A stretch of 64,000 nt of DNA from Leptodontidium sp. MPI-SDFR-AT-0119 (GCA_020726505.1 JAHLEZ010000011.1:2604001-2668000), one strand, 5' to 3'. Counted from the stretch's first letter, positions 12,061 through 22,979 are shown. Notes: generated from the letters alone by a model not told the origin. Numbers and translations are program-made.

Positions 12061-12598
12061 GTAGTATAAGAGATTGCTTTTTGCATTAGCGGGACTTTTT
12101 GCCTGTGGGTTGTTTTTCCGTGTTCCGTGTAGAGAAAGAGGAGACAGAGAGAGAGGGGGAGATAAGAGAGAGAATTGAGTTGTCTTTTTCAAAAGTAAAT
12201 ACTGCCTTCTGGATGTGAGAGTGGGTGAGTGAGTGACTTGCTAACTGACTTGACCAGGCGAGTGAAGGGTCGAAGCGGCCTTGGAGATCTGGGGAGTTGT
12301 GGAGCGACGAACACTTGCTTATTACTCGCCCACCATGTCTTAATAAACATCATCTCACTCCACATGATCTCACTGCACTCCTCCATTCTTCACTCCCCTC
12401 CCCTCCTCCGTCCTTAAATCCTCCTATCTTTTCCTCGAGTACTCGCTTCATCGTTTGCTGTAGGTCTACCAGGAAGTAGTGACTGACCAACTAGGTAATT
12501 TATTGACTCACTCACCTACTTACTTAACCTACAAGCGAAAGGTGAAACGAATTCACTGTTGGAAAGCAAAAATTAGTACCTGGGTACCGAGAGGACGG

Positions 12599-12614
12599 TT
12601 AACGTTAACGTTAA
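12599..12614. repeat. Perfect 16-bp palindrome, TTAACG tandem
   Basis: TTAACGTTAACGTTAA is its own reverse complement and is also a tandem of TTAACG. It lies in a spacer with no gene within about 1 kb. No function can be assigned. Confidence 0.7.
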
Positions 12615-13384
12615 AAGGACTGATAATGTTGTTTTAGTCTGTCAGGAACCGAGCGATTCAGCATTGCGACAGTCGCTTGGTAGTGGATTCAACCCAGACT
12701 TTTTCTTTAAGGTAATGTACTTACTTTCTTACATACACCGAGTGTGTATACTTGTTCTATTTGAGGATTGTTTGTTGATGGATGGATAGATTGGTTGGTT
12801 AGGACGGGGTAAGGAGGAGGGATGGATTGGAAGTGGAGAGGAAATAGGTGACAGTGAAAACGAGAAGTGGTGATTGAGAAAGAAGGTATTTCAAAGAACG
12901 ACAGTGACTGGAAATATGGCAACAACACCAGTCTATCTACCCTCTGTAAGGGCAAGCTTGTATAGTCCCCTTCCCCTTCCTCTCTACCTGAGACAAGAGA
13001 CGATTTTACTTGAAAAGGGTATAGATTTGAGGGTTTAGCTTCGCGACTCGTGAAATTGGGGGAAGAGGTCAAGTGCTGAGTTACTACACGGCGCTCGTTC
13101 TTGTCCTTTTCGCCACGGGGTTCTTGCGGACGGTTGGCTGGCTGGGTGGGAGAGTCGGCGGGGCTGTATACTTGTTGGCGTGAGAGAGAGAGAGAGGATC
13201 AGAGAATAGAATAGAATACAGTAGAAGAGGGTGAGCATGAACCTACTGAATCAAATTCTGTTTTGAAGTGAAGTCCTCTGTCAATATTTCACGCTCAAGG
13301 CGAGTCTCTAATTAGTCTTGAGCTGCTGCTCCTCTCGTTCATCCTGTCCCTGTATTACAAGTCGAAGGAATCAAAGATTTCATA

Positions 13385-13848
13385 CAGTACTAGGCAACTG
13401 ATATTAACCTTTTACCCGAATCACACCAAAACGCTACCTCTTCTTCACTCTCTAATATAAGCTACACTTCTTCAAATTAATATTCCTTCAAAGTATATAA
13501 TCTTTTTAATAATCCTAAGCTTTTATATTATTACGATTTTTAATAAAAATTAAGAATATAGGATTTTAGTAAGCCTAAGTATGACGTAGCATTTTTGAGC
13601 CACATTTTGCGGGTAAAGTAGCGTTTTCAACCTAGTCCTATCTTTATCTTATAATAAAAAAATTATAGAACGCTTAAAATAAATTCTGAATTAGCAAAAG
13701 TGTACTTAATACTCTATTTAAGAAGTATTAAATAAGACTTAGAATTTAAATACCGCTAAGTGGGTTAAATTAACGATTGTTTAGGGTGTGTTTTGATGTG
13801 TTTTGGTGTGTTTTGGGCAACCAGGTTAATATCAGTTGACGGTGACTG
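13385..13848. mobile_element. Non-autonomous Tc1/mariner-like element (MITE), 464 bp
   Basis: Both ends begin with CAGT on the inward-reading strand and are flanked by TA (13383-13384 and 13849-13850), the target duplication typical of Tc1/mariner. The terminal inverted repeats run about 43 bp with mismatches. They share CAGT, then CAACTGATATTAACCT without mismatch, then CACACCAAAAC. The 370-bp interior is very AT-rich (about 13440-13760), has no open frame of useful length, and therefore encodes no transposase. The interior also carries a GGGTAAAGTAGCGTTTT block that echoes the left inner end in reverse. The AT bias may reflect RIP or simply MITE composition. The family name is inferred from the ends alone. 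Confidence 0.8.
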
Positions 13849-14887
13849 TATCCTACCCCGCGGAGTAAGTGAATATCGTCCCTATTCACGCTGTTCAAAT
13901 AGGGGTAATTTCATTAAGTGGGGTTGAGACAAGGGACGCCGCTTCTTCACGAGCGTGAGATGTTGAAATAAAGATGATTATACAAAAGAAAATATCCAAG
14001 CTTTTGGTCTCCGTGAATAAAAATTGTGCAAAAACATTGCTGTACGGTACCTGGGTTCTTGTTTGCGTCTATGTTGTAATTTTCAAGCGAGTTTAATAAA
14101 AGGGTTAGGTGCACTTAATTACTAACCTCCCTTTGTGTATTCGAATTAAACAAGCATAAAGGAACATGTTTGGATGAATTGTACGTCTTGAACAATATGA
14201 TTTGGTAGCGGTAGCAAGGTGGCAGTGAGTAACGAGGAGACAAACGATATCAGATGTGTTTCATCTCATGTACCAACTGGTATTTACTTATTTCAATTTA
14301 GAAGAGCAGCCATCGTTCGGCATTCCTCGTCAAATTGGCTCGTATCTATGTGGCAGATGCCCTGCTTTGGTTCAGTGTTGTGTTTCTGGCTGCGACGGCT
14401 TTGCCAACCAGCGTACCGGCAGGTGGGCGAGTCGGGCCTTGGAAGTCTGCTGAGGAGCATTTCTTGACTAGTATCAAAGTTTAAATTGGGTAAAATTTCA
14501 TAGAGTTGAAGAGAAGGAAGAATGGACTGGATAAGGTAATGAAAGAGACACACGTGAGTGGACTGTTGCTAGTGAGAGAAGCTAGAGATTTCAGAGCGTT
14601 CTCCCCCGAAAGGGGATAGGAGATATGAATCTCGGTACCTCTAAATTTCCCTCTAGCTGTTGGCTTTTGAACCTGTAAGGGAGTTACAATCCTCAGTATA
14701 ATCGATCTTGCTTAGAAGTGTTCTGAGCGCGAGTTCAGAAGAAAACGTAGCTCAGGATAGGGAGGGGTTTCTTCAACGCGGGATTTCCAAAAACAATTCC
14801 AATGAGAAAAGGCTTGAAAGTGTTCAAGCAAAGTGGGAGACCTTCGATCCGATCAAAATACTTTATAATGGCACCCACCAAGCTGTT
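13849..14887. other. Spacer between the MITE and the retrotransposon
   Basis: About 1 kb of sequence has no recognised gene. An open frame without known relatives begins at 14708 and runs into the left LTR. With the element removed it would stay open for about 50 more codons on the far side. I treat this as possible but unproven coding sequence. Confidence 0.4.
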
Positions 14888-14892
14888 GTTTT
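14888..14892. repeat. Target-site duplication GTTTT (left copy)
   Basis: GTTTT directly abuts the outer TG of the left LTR and matches GTTTT at 20239-20243 next to the outer CA of the right LTR. Five base pairs is the usual duplication for Ty1/copia integrases. Confidence 0.93.
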
Positions 14893-15012
14893 TGATAGAA
14901 AAGCATGTAGAATTCTATCTGAGAGAGCGTACAGAGTAATAGGGGAAATAGGGGCAGCGTGATCATATGTACGTAGGTACTGAGATCTACGCTACAGCCC
15001 ATATTTCTAACA
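14893..15012 (-). repeat. Left LTR (3' LTR of the minus-strand element)
   Basis: The 120-bp repeat reads TG...CA on the plus strand and matches 20119-20238 base for base by eye. In the element's own direction it starts TGTTAGAAATATGGGC and ends TTTTCTATCA. It is short for a copia LTR but bounded exactly by the target duplication. Confidence 0.94.
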
Positions 15013-15026
15013 TGCCCCCTACTCTG
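15013..15026 (-). other. Polypurine-like tract of the retrotransposon
   Basis: On the minus strand AGAGTAGGGGGCA lies immediately before the 3' LTR. This is where the primer for plus-strand DNA synthesis is expected. The assignment rests on position and purine content. Confidence 0.6.
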
Positions 15027-15085
15027 AAGCTCCATATTGAATTCTAAATACAGTATTTTGAGCTCTCCAATTAAGCTCGTATCCC

Positions 15086-15125
15086 TGACGTTGAGGCTCG
15101 TATTCTGACGTTGAGGCTCGTATTC
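15086..15125. repeat. Direct repeat, 2 x 20 bp
   Basis: TGACGTTGAGGCTCGTATTC occurs twice in tandem (15086-15105 and 15106-15125). A related half-unit (AAGCTCGTATCCC) precedes it. The tract is in the untranslated part of the element between the end of pol and the 3' LTR. Confidence 0.9.
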
Positions 15126-15343
15126 GGGTTTCCTGGGCCTCATTAACTCCTGTAATATGGCTTTCCCAGCCATATGGCGCTTACATCTCCCTCTTGGAGG
15201 GAGTTCAGCTACCCCGCAGCCTTCCTGCTTGCGTTACAGTACAAGAGTACCCCAATTGACTATCTCCAAGTCTTCCATGTGTCTGCATTCCCTTGTAGCC
15301 TCCATATGTGTCCACTATGTCCATTCCGGTGTAGCCTCCACTC

Positions 15344-18300
15344 CTAGCTCTTCGATGGTAGGCCCATATAACCCTTATATCTCTCAAAAGCAGGGCCTGG
15401 CAACGCCTTGGTAAGAGCGTCTGCCATATTGTCATTCCCTGGTACATGCTGTACAGTCATTTTCCCAGCTAAAACCATGTCGTCGCGAATGTAGAAGTGG
15501 CGGATGTCGATATGCTTGGATTTTGGTGTAAATTTGCGCTCCTTGGTGAGGGCTTCGGCACCTATATTATCGAGGTAAAGAGTCGGAGGCTTTGTAGGGG
15601 TGATTCTTAGGTCTTTCCATAACTTTAGCATCCATGCTACTTCCCTTGATCCGTCGCTAGCAGCTATTATCTCTGAATGCTCGCTGCTGAGAGCTGTCGA
15701 CTTCTGAACGTTGGCAGACTAGCTAGTGACTGCGTTGTTGACTATAATTAGCCATGCCTGGAGTGACTTCCTATCACCTTCGGTCCCCCAAGTCGCGTCT
15801 GTAAAACAGTCGAATTGGCCGAATTCAGTCGTATTTCCTCCGCCATAGGTAATTCCGTCGTTGAGCGTCGCGTTGAGGTATCGTAAGAGAGGCTTTGTAT
15901 GCTGTAGGTGCGTTTCCGTAGGGTTTGCCATATGCCGTGCTAGCTGGACGACGATATATGCGATGTCTGGTCTCGTCCAATTTGAGAGGTACATGACACA
16001 ACCTGTAATCTGCTGGTAAAGTGAGGTCTCTTCAACACTCAGCTGAGCTACGTCATCTCCATTCCGTAGTACTGTGCCTGCAGTTGCCGGTAAGCTGACT
16101 CCATTCGCATTGGCCATACCAAACCTTTCCAGTACTCTCGACGTGTAAAGTGACAGGTGTATTCTGAGCGTTCTTGCTGACCGATTTCGTTCAATTTAGA
16201 GCCCTATAAACATAGTCACGGCTCCTAGGTCTTTGCCTTTCCACGTCTTCAGGATTCGTCCTTTGAGGTAATTGACGTGTTGTTTTGGCCCTATAATCAG
16301 CATATCATCGACGAAGACGAGTACGTACGATCTTTCAGCTTTGCCCTAATAAATGAAGAGATTTGGATCCGCATCTGACTGTGTAAGGCCAAACGTAGTC
16401 TCCATGGCCGTCTTCACCATTAGCCACCACTCCCTAGGTGCTTGTTTTAAGCCGTAAAGGCTCCGCAGAAGCTTCAGGTACGCGTTTCCTCTTCCTTTCA
16501 GCTCTGGGTGTATTGTTTCGACGAAAAACTGTGGTATCTCCATGTATATTTCCTCCTTTAGCTTCGGGTTCAAGAACGCGGTATCAATATCGACGTGGTC
16601 AGCTTCGTAGTCGCGATGAGCAGCCAAAGCTAGCAGTACTCTGAGTGTTGTTGGCCGTAGTACGCTAACATACGTGTCGAAGTAGTCGCTGCCATGCTGT
16701 TGCTCAAAACCTCTGGCTGTAATGCGAGCTTTCCTACGTGCGAGGGACCCATTTGAGTGTAGCTTGTTGCGCAGTACTAGCTTTGAGGTAATCAGTTTCT
16801 TTCCCCTTAGTGGCTCTCTATACCGTATTTCATATGTCCCAGTAGAGCGCAACGCGCTATATTCTTCCTTGATTGCGCGCATCCATTCAGCTTTGTTTTC
16901 CTGTAGAGCTTGCTCTAGCGTGACTGAGTCTTGAATTAGTGTAGTCGCGCCTTCAGCTCCTAGAGCTATAATTGACTCTCCATATACGCGTCTTGGCTTC
17001 AGTTGTCGTCCATACCTAGACTCTGTAGGCTTAGAAGAGAGGTTAGCTAGTCGCTGATCAGACGACTGCGTAGTACTACTTCTTTGCCTTCGCGCATCAG
17101 CATCACGTGCTGGCCTCTCCACTAGAGGTCTTCTTACAGAGCCTGTTTCAGCGTCTGGCCTCCCTAGAGGTCTTCTTACAGAGCCTATTTCAGCGTCTGG
17201 CCTTCCCTGTAAAGGTCTTCCTGTAGAGCCTGTTTCAGCGTCTAGCCTTCTTAGAGGTCTTACTACAGAGCCTATTTCAGCGTCTGGCCTCCCTAGAGGT
17301 CTTATTACAGAGCCTGTTTCAGCGTCTGGCCTCCCTAGAGGTCTTATTACAGAGCCTGTTTCAGCGTCTGGCCTCCCTAGAGGTCTTATTACAGAGCCTG
17401 TTTTAGCGTCTGGCCTCCCCACTGGAGGTCTTACTACAGAGCCTGTTTCAGCGTCTGGCCTCCCCACTGGAGGTCTTCCTGCAGAGCCTGTTTCAGCGTC
17501 TGGCCTCCCCACTGGAGGTCTTTCAGCAGAGCCTATTTCAGCGTCTGGCCTCCCCACTAGAGGTCTTCTTGCAGCTCCATTAGCTGGCCTACCAACCTTT
17601 GGAGGTCTTGCCACTGTCTCTGCTTTGCCTGTAACTAGCCATGTAGTGTATTCGTCAAATTTGACGTCAGCAGAGATCAACTCCTGTTGATTTTCCATAT
17701 TCAGTAGCCTGTATGTGTGTGAGCTAGTCATCCCTACTAGAATGTACTTCCCTGGCTGTATTCTTGGCTCTAACTTCCTAAGGAACGTTGCCTTTGGCCT
17801 CAATGGCCATGCTCTTGCTCCAAATACTCTGTAATGCGACAAGCTAGCTGGTGCACCTTCCCATGCCTCCAGCGGCGTCAGCCCTTCTACCCCTTGATAC
17901 GGCAGTGCCTTTGTCGGTCTCCTGTTTTTGAGCCTAGCTGCGTGCTCTACGGCATAGCACCAGAGACTGTCTGACTGTTTAGCGTCGTACAGCATAGACC
18001 GGACGATCTTAGATAATTGGTATATCCAATGCTCTGATACCCCATTGAGCGACTGTTTGTACGGTGGCGATGGCTCTGACTGTATACCAAGCTCCTGTAG
18101 CCAGCGCATAAAGGCATTTCCAAACTCTCCTTTGCCATTGTCAGTCCGCCAATACACGACTACCTGTCCCTTCTGAAGCTCTAGTTGAGTCTTCAACAGC
18201 TTGGTTTCCGGCTGTATTACAGCGGCTGTTTTGTCCTTAAGTAGCCGTACCCAGCATACTCGTGTTGCGTCGTCTACGACGACTAGGTAGTACCTGTACC

Positions 18301-19948
18301 CCCTAATTGACTGGCACTGGATTCCTGAAATATCGGCGTGTAGCCGGCGCAGTGGCGTATTAGCTCTGGTGTCGGTCTTTTTGGTGAAATGCTCCTTCAT
18401 CCTACCGGCCAGGCATAATTCGCAGCTCTTTTCCCCCTTATGAATCATCCGCTTTCCTAGCTTTATCCCGTACCCGGATGCTGCCTCCAATTTGACCATT
18501 TCCTGGTAGTTTATATGGCCAAGCCGTCTGTGTATCAGGTCCGGCATCGTTTCCTGATTTTGGTCGTCATATGAGCTCTCCATGGTGTGTGTTTCCAACA
18601 CCAGTGGTTCCGATGACTTTGTTCCGACCGTATTTGCCTCCGTATTTGAGTCCAAGACGTATAAGCCATTAGCTTTCGTCGCAGAGAGCACCAAATTATT
18701 GTCCTTGTAACACTTTGCCCCTGTGTTGTTGAATATGGTGCTGATTCCGTCCTCTGCAAGTGCACCAATCGACAGTAGCCTAGTACTTCCAAAGTCAGGC
18801 ACATACCAGACGTTATGCAATATCATGCCATTGATTTGCACGTCTCCGTAGCCTTCCGCAGATGAATATTGATTGTTGGCTGTCTTCACTTGCTTGTCTC
18901 TCCAGCGTTTGAGGCTTGTAAAGTCGGCATACACACCAGAGAAGTGTTTGGTCGCTCCGGAGTCTAGTTTCCATTGATTTGCGGCCGTAATGCTGGTGTA
19001 GGCCTGTTGCACTTCTTCCGTAAGGTATGTACGGTCCGTAAAGCAAGGTTTGAAGGTCTCTGATTGATCTGCGGCTACGTTGGCTGTCTCTTTGCCTCTG
19101 CACTCGTTTTTCCAATGGCCAAACTTCTTGCACTTCGCGCATTAGTTCCTGTCCAATTTTGCGGTCTTTTCCACCCTTCCTGATGCGTCCCTGTGGTCCC
19201 CTGTTGCTTTTCCACCTCTCCAACCTCCTCTACCCCTAGCTCTGCTACCTCTGTAGCCTCCATGGCTTCTGCCCCTGCCTCTGCCCCTATTCGCCACCCA
19301 ATTGGCTTCCATTGCCGTTGGTTCTGCAGTCGGTGCTACCTTTAGCTCGTCCTTCTATTGCAGTTGATACTCAATCAATTAGTGGAGCACTGCTTCCAAG
19401 TCTCCAGGGTTATTCTGTAGTGCGCTGCGCACTATTTTCCAATCTCCTAGCCTTGGCAGTGATGCAATTAGCTTTGCCTTGATATCGGCATCGGTGAATG
19501 GATGAGTATCGCCAGAGAGCCTGAGCCTGTATTTCCGCAGACGAGAGACGTAGTCGTTGGCACTCTCGATAGACGGGTTGAACACTTCTTTGCCTAGCTC
19601 TTCCTTGATATTGGCGATATGTTGAGCTCCAGACGAATGAGCAGTCCCTGCGGCTTGAAGTGCGTCCCACAGCACCTTCATATCCCCGGCGTTTATGAGG
19701 TCTTGGTACTTCTCAAACATGACGGTAGAGAGACTAGAAACAATGATTTTCCGAGCCTCCTTTTGCTCCTTTCTCCAGGCTAGTTGAAGAGACGCTGTTG
19801 CCGGTAGTGCCGGAGGGTCAATTACCCATTCTGAAATTCCGGCGGCAGCGAGTTCCTTCTGTGTCTCTAGCTTCCACTCGTAGAAGTTGTCATAGACTAG
19901 CTTTGACAACTCAGTCGATGATTCCGATGACTTTGATACGACTGGCAT
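15344..19948 (-). pseudogene. Copia gag-pol polyprotein, single frame with six nonsense codons
   Basis: A frame of 1,535 codons runs from the ATG at 19948 to the final stop at 15344. Stops interrupt it at 19379-19381 and 19355-19357 (after gag), 19142-19144 (just before the zinc knuckle CAKCKKFGHWKNEC), 16346-16348 and 16196-16198 (either side of the reverse transcriptase FVDDM box) and 15719-15721 (start of RNase H). Recognisable parts are the protease motif LDSGATKHF, the HRRLGH...CELC zinc site, integrase (HADISG, RTDNGKGEF), SLYGLKQAPREWW of reverse transcriptase, and KHIDIRHFYIRD of RNase H. All six stops are TAA or TAG, each one transition away from a Gln or Trp codon. A proline-rich repeat array lies between integrase and reverse transcriptase. 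Confidence 0.93.
17117..17580 (-). repeat. In-frame 14-15-residue repeat array in pol
   Basis: About ten copies of a unit like GRPDAETGSVIRPL are encoded between the integrase and reverse transcriptase parts of the polyprotein. Units are 42 or 45 bp and differ mainly at three or four positions. The array keeps the frame throughout and has no stop codon. Confidence 0.9.
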
Positions 19949-20106
19949 AATAGAGAGCTGAAAGGTCGACAGTTGACTTGATGGACGTATTGCAGAGGCT
20001 TGATTTGATTCGCAGATGAGGTATATGACGTATGACGTGTGTTGAATCGATTACAACAAGTGTTGATTGATTCTGAGCAGTATTGAGGTTGGTTTCCAAA
20101 CAATTA

Positions 20107-20118
20107 GAATTGCTACCA
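20107..20118 (-). other. Primer-binding-like site of the retrotransposon
   Basis: Directly after the 5' LTR the minus strand reads TGGTAGCAATTC. TGGTAGC matches what the 3' end of an initiator-type tRNA (...GCTACCA) would pair with, as in Ty1. The match beyond seven bases is not obvious. Confidence 0.6.
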
Positions 20119-20238
20119 TGATAGAAAAGCATGTAGAATTCTATCTGAGAGAGCGTACAGAGTAATAGGGGAAATAGGGGCAGCGTGATCATATGTACGT
20201 AGGTACTGAGATCTACGCTACAGCCCATATTTCTAACA
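20119..20238 (-). repeat. Right LTR (5' LTR of the minus-strand element)
   Basis: This is the second 120-bp copy of the repeat at 14893-15012, with no difference found by eye. It is followed by the target duplication GTTTT at 20239-20243. In the element's direction it should carry the promoter. Confidence 0.94.
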
Positions 20239-20243
20239 GTTTT

Positions 20244-20880
20244 GACTCACAATCTAAGCGAGGCTTGGCTCCCCTCGTCATATGCTGTAAATAATGCCAT
20301 ACCTACCCCGATTCTGAACGATATCTTAACCCGGACTTGCTCTACTCAAATAAAAATGAGTGTAGTTTTACTAGAGTACTATTAGGAAGTGGCTCCTGGT
20401 CTGAGACTGTGATATTCCCGACTTCCAGGCCTGAAATTATGAAATCAAAGATCTGAGTATGAGCGCAAATTATGAGATGAAATTTTTGGGACGTGCAACA
20501 AAACTTCGAAGCGAGGTAGGCGGGAGATTCCACATGTGGCTGGGGGAGAGTGGAAATATAGATTCACCGACGGATTAGGGGAGTTCACCTTCTCACGGCG
20601 CGCGCCACCGCTTGCCCAGGTACTTGACTTTGTTGTGGGCTTGAGTGATCATGGAAGTACAGAGCTCGTGGAATTGCATATTGTCGCATGTTTCGGGTGC
20701 TGTGAGAAGTTTTTTTTGGATCATGAAGTTCAATTCTAGCACCAGTATCTGGTTTCTGGCTTCCCGCTCACCTACCACCCATGATGCTCTACAAACCTCC
20801 AAAATCCTGGCTCTGGATCCCTAACCACCAACCTCAACAACGAACTTCTTGTAACTTTCTCATCATCCATCCTCTGGAAG
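20244..20880. other. Spacer between the retrotransposon and the peroxidase gene
   Basis: These 637 bases hold the probable 3' untranslated region of the minus-strand peroxidase gene at the right and unique sequence at the left. No gene, RNA or repeat is seen. Confidence 0.45.
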
Positions 20881-22979
20881 TTAGCATTTCGTCAAATCGG
20901 CCTTCGTACAAAAGCCAAAGAAACCAGTACGGAACGATCCCAAGTTCGTCTTCACGCTCCTCTGAGTCGTTCCCAGCATGACATCAACAGATCTAGCGCC
21001 ACCACCCCGTGCAAGATCAGTAGGCTGAGCAACGATTCCCTGGAAGATCGTATATGAGCCGAGTTTCTTGAACGACGTCAGTGTGAACTTGATTTGTGTG
21101 TATTTGGGAGCCACGGAGTTGGGTTGTTTGGCGCCGTAGTAGAAGATACCAGTTAATGTGGTCCCGGGAGGGGAGAGAGTTGTTAAGAGCTGTCAGGTGT
21201 CAGGGGGGGATTTCTCGAATTGGAATGTGGGGGGTAGAGGTCATACTGCTGCTCGGACGATGAATTTTGGTCGGCTTGGGGTTGAGTCGTCTGTGAATGT
21301 CTGGGAGGGGAGGACGAAGATGTTCAAGTTGATGGCTTCTTTGTATGAATCTTTCCTGTTGGCGTCTTGGATATTGAAGGAGTTGACTAGGGGACTTGCG
21401 AGGGTGTCGTTGAAGGAATAGTAAGCGATGTCTCCGAATGGGTCGGAAATAACGTTGTTGACGATGTTGCTCTGGATCACTGTTGGGGGTTAGCTTGCAC
21501 TTGGCACGGACGTGGATTCTCACCTGGAGGTTTGCTGTACAATGGGTAACCTGTATTACCACCGCCCGCTTTACCGTAATAATATGTGGCGTTGATTGGC
21601 ACCCCGCTCTTGGAGTGTGTACTGATGTTGCCTGAATATTGGACCTGGCCCGTAGGAGACAAGTCCAAATGGCTCTCAATCAGAATCCAGGGTCGAGGCA
21701 CAACAGGATCTGACAGCTTCATACCCCTAGGAACTGTATCCATCATCTTCTCGAAGATCGTAAAGCATGTGTCTTGGAAAGCTTGTGGAGCAGACATAGC
21801 TTTGATGGTAGCGTTTTTGTCGGAATTAAAGATACGGAAGTCAGAACGAAAGGTTTCGTTCTTGGTGGTGACGAGTGGTCCGCCAGCTTTTCCTTCGGCG
21901 CTGAGGTATTCTTGAACTACTTTGTTTTCGTAGACGAATGGTGTGCTGTCGAAAGTGTCTGCTCCATCCATCCTGGTTTTGTTAGCTTTGGTTGCAGAAT
22001 TTGGTTGATGTGCTTACTCGGGATCTGGGCCCATAACTTCATCGTCAAGAACTGGAGAACGCTGTCAGCATTCGTGAGTCTCCCGCTGCAAAGAATCAAT
22101 ATACTGACCAATTTCGGGATGATTCCTTCGGTGGACACCGCCAATTGTGTGACCGCACGCACTTAGCAATGGTTAGTTGGGTACAGATATCGGATAGACT
22201 ATACGAACATTGCCTGGATCATTTCTTTGGTGCTAAACCCGGCCTTTGCAAATGTGGCACTAGATTTATCGAAAGGATCCTCTGCTCGCGGGACACCAAA
22301 TGGTCCAGCCTTGGTAGCATCGATGCGTCCTGCCCGAAGCTTGATCATGCGAGCAGATGGGTCGCAGGATAGAAGACTAACTGCCAGCCCCTGTAGTTTG
22401 TGTTAAACAAGTTACAGAAACACGAGAAATGCAACGTACTAGAGCAATGAAGTCGGCGGTAGAAACCTCCAATGTGGAAAATAAATTGAACTGTGTAGGT
22501 TAGGTTAGCTTAGACCACCCATTGGAGCAAGCACAAGAACACACCCCCATGATCGTCTCGTTGATGAATGATTGGCGAGGTGGAGACATGGTGGAGAAAA
22601 CAAGACCAAGGTTTTCTTCTCGGTCGGCTTCGAAGCTGATGGATCCGTCAAGTCCACTAGAGTTCCAGATGAGTATTTATGTGCAAGTGTTGGGTAGAGA
22701 GTTGGTTTACCCAGTCCCAGCAGCAACATCCGCTGTTATGAAATCATGGAACACGGTCCGCACCCACTGAGCAGCAGTTTGGGCACCACTGATGTCTCCA
22801 GGTGGTCCATTGAGTGTCAGATTACAAGGCGTGACGGGAAAGATGATCGTCCCTGGTGTTAGGAGGAGTCGTTCAATACCAAGGACTTTGTCAGCAAGAG
22901 ACAGTCCATTGGAATCGAGGGCTTGTGCAGCGAGGCCAGTGACCTGAAGAAGAACTGTGACTAGAGTGAAACCAAGCAT
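20881..22979 (-). CDS. Secreted class II-like heme peroxidase
   Basis: This is a fungal heme peroxidase of the plant/fungal superfamily, predicted to be secreted. I read nine exons: 22979-22711, 22656-22545, 22490-22440, 22390-22209, 22161-22109, 22051-22018, 21972-21524, 21479-21247 and 21189-20881. The introns are 44-57 bp with agreeing phases, giving 563 residues. A hydrophobic signal segment (MLGFTLVTVLLQVTGLAAQA) starts the protein. The distal site RTVFHDF has Arg74 and His78. The GGLDGSI calcium-site block follows it. The proximal heme-ligand motif ACGHTIGG places His209. About 250 residues follow the peroxidase core, longer than a typical ligninolytic enzyme, and they contain no domain I recognise. 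Exons 5 and 6 are tiny (53 and 34 nt), so automated annotation may miss the proximal histidine. Confidence 0.85.

Larger units (their letters stand above)
11607..13384. other. Spacer after the Cdc4-like gene
   Basis: This holds the probable 3' untranslated region of the Cdc4-like gene, with a degenerate ATGGCATGG-type repeat (about 11930-12060), a 16-bp palindrome (12599-12614) and short tetranucleotide-like runs of GTGA and CTCA (12210-12240, 12500-12530). Open frames of up to 153 codons exist on both strands over the repeat, which is what a repeat would produce. I see no gene. Confidence 0.5.
14893..20238 (-). mobile_element. Full-length Ty1/copia LTR retrotransposon, coding capacity broken
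   Basis: The element is 5,346 bp with 120-bp LTRs at both ends, a GTTTT target duplication, a primer-binding-like site after the 5' LTR and a purine-rich tract before the 3' LTR. Read on the minus strand, domains come in copia order: gag with a CX2CX4HX4C zinc knuckle, aspartic protease (LDSGATKHF), GAG-pre-integrase and integrase, reverse transcriptase, RNase H. Integrase preceding reverse transcriptase defines Ty1/copia rather than Ty3. The whole gag-pol is in one frame with no frameshift but has six in-frame stop codons, so this copy cannot make its polyprotein. By eye the two LTRs are identical, which points to a recent insertion. Confidence 0.95.

Noticed and set aside
11603..12086. Open frames of 135-153 codons on both strands after the Cdc4-like gene
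   Set aside because: They overlie the ATGGCATGG repeat, which has no stop in several frames, and show no domain.
13440..13760. AT-rich block as an independent RIP-mutated relic
   Set aside because: It is the interior of the TA-flanked element at 13385-13848, so it needs no separate explanation.
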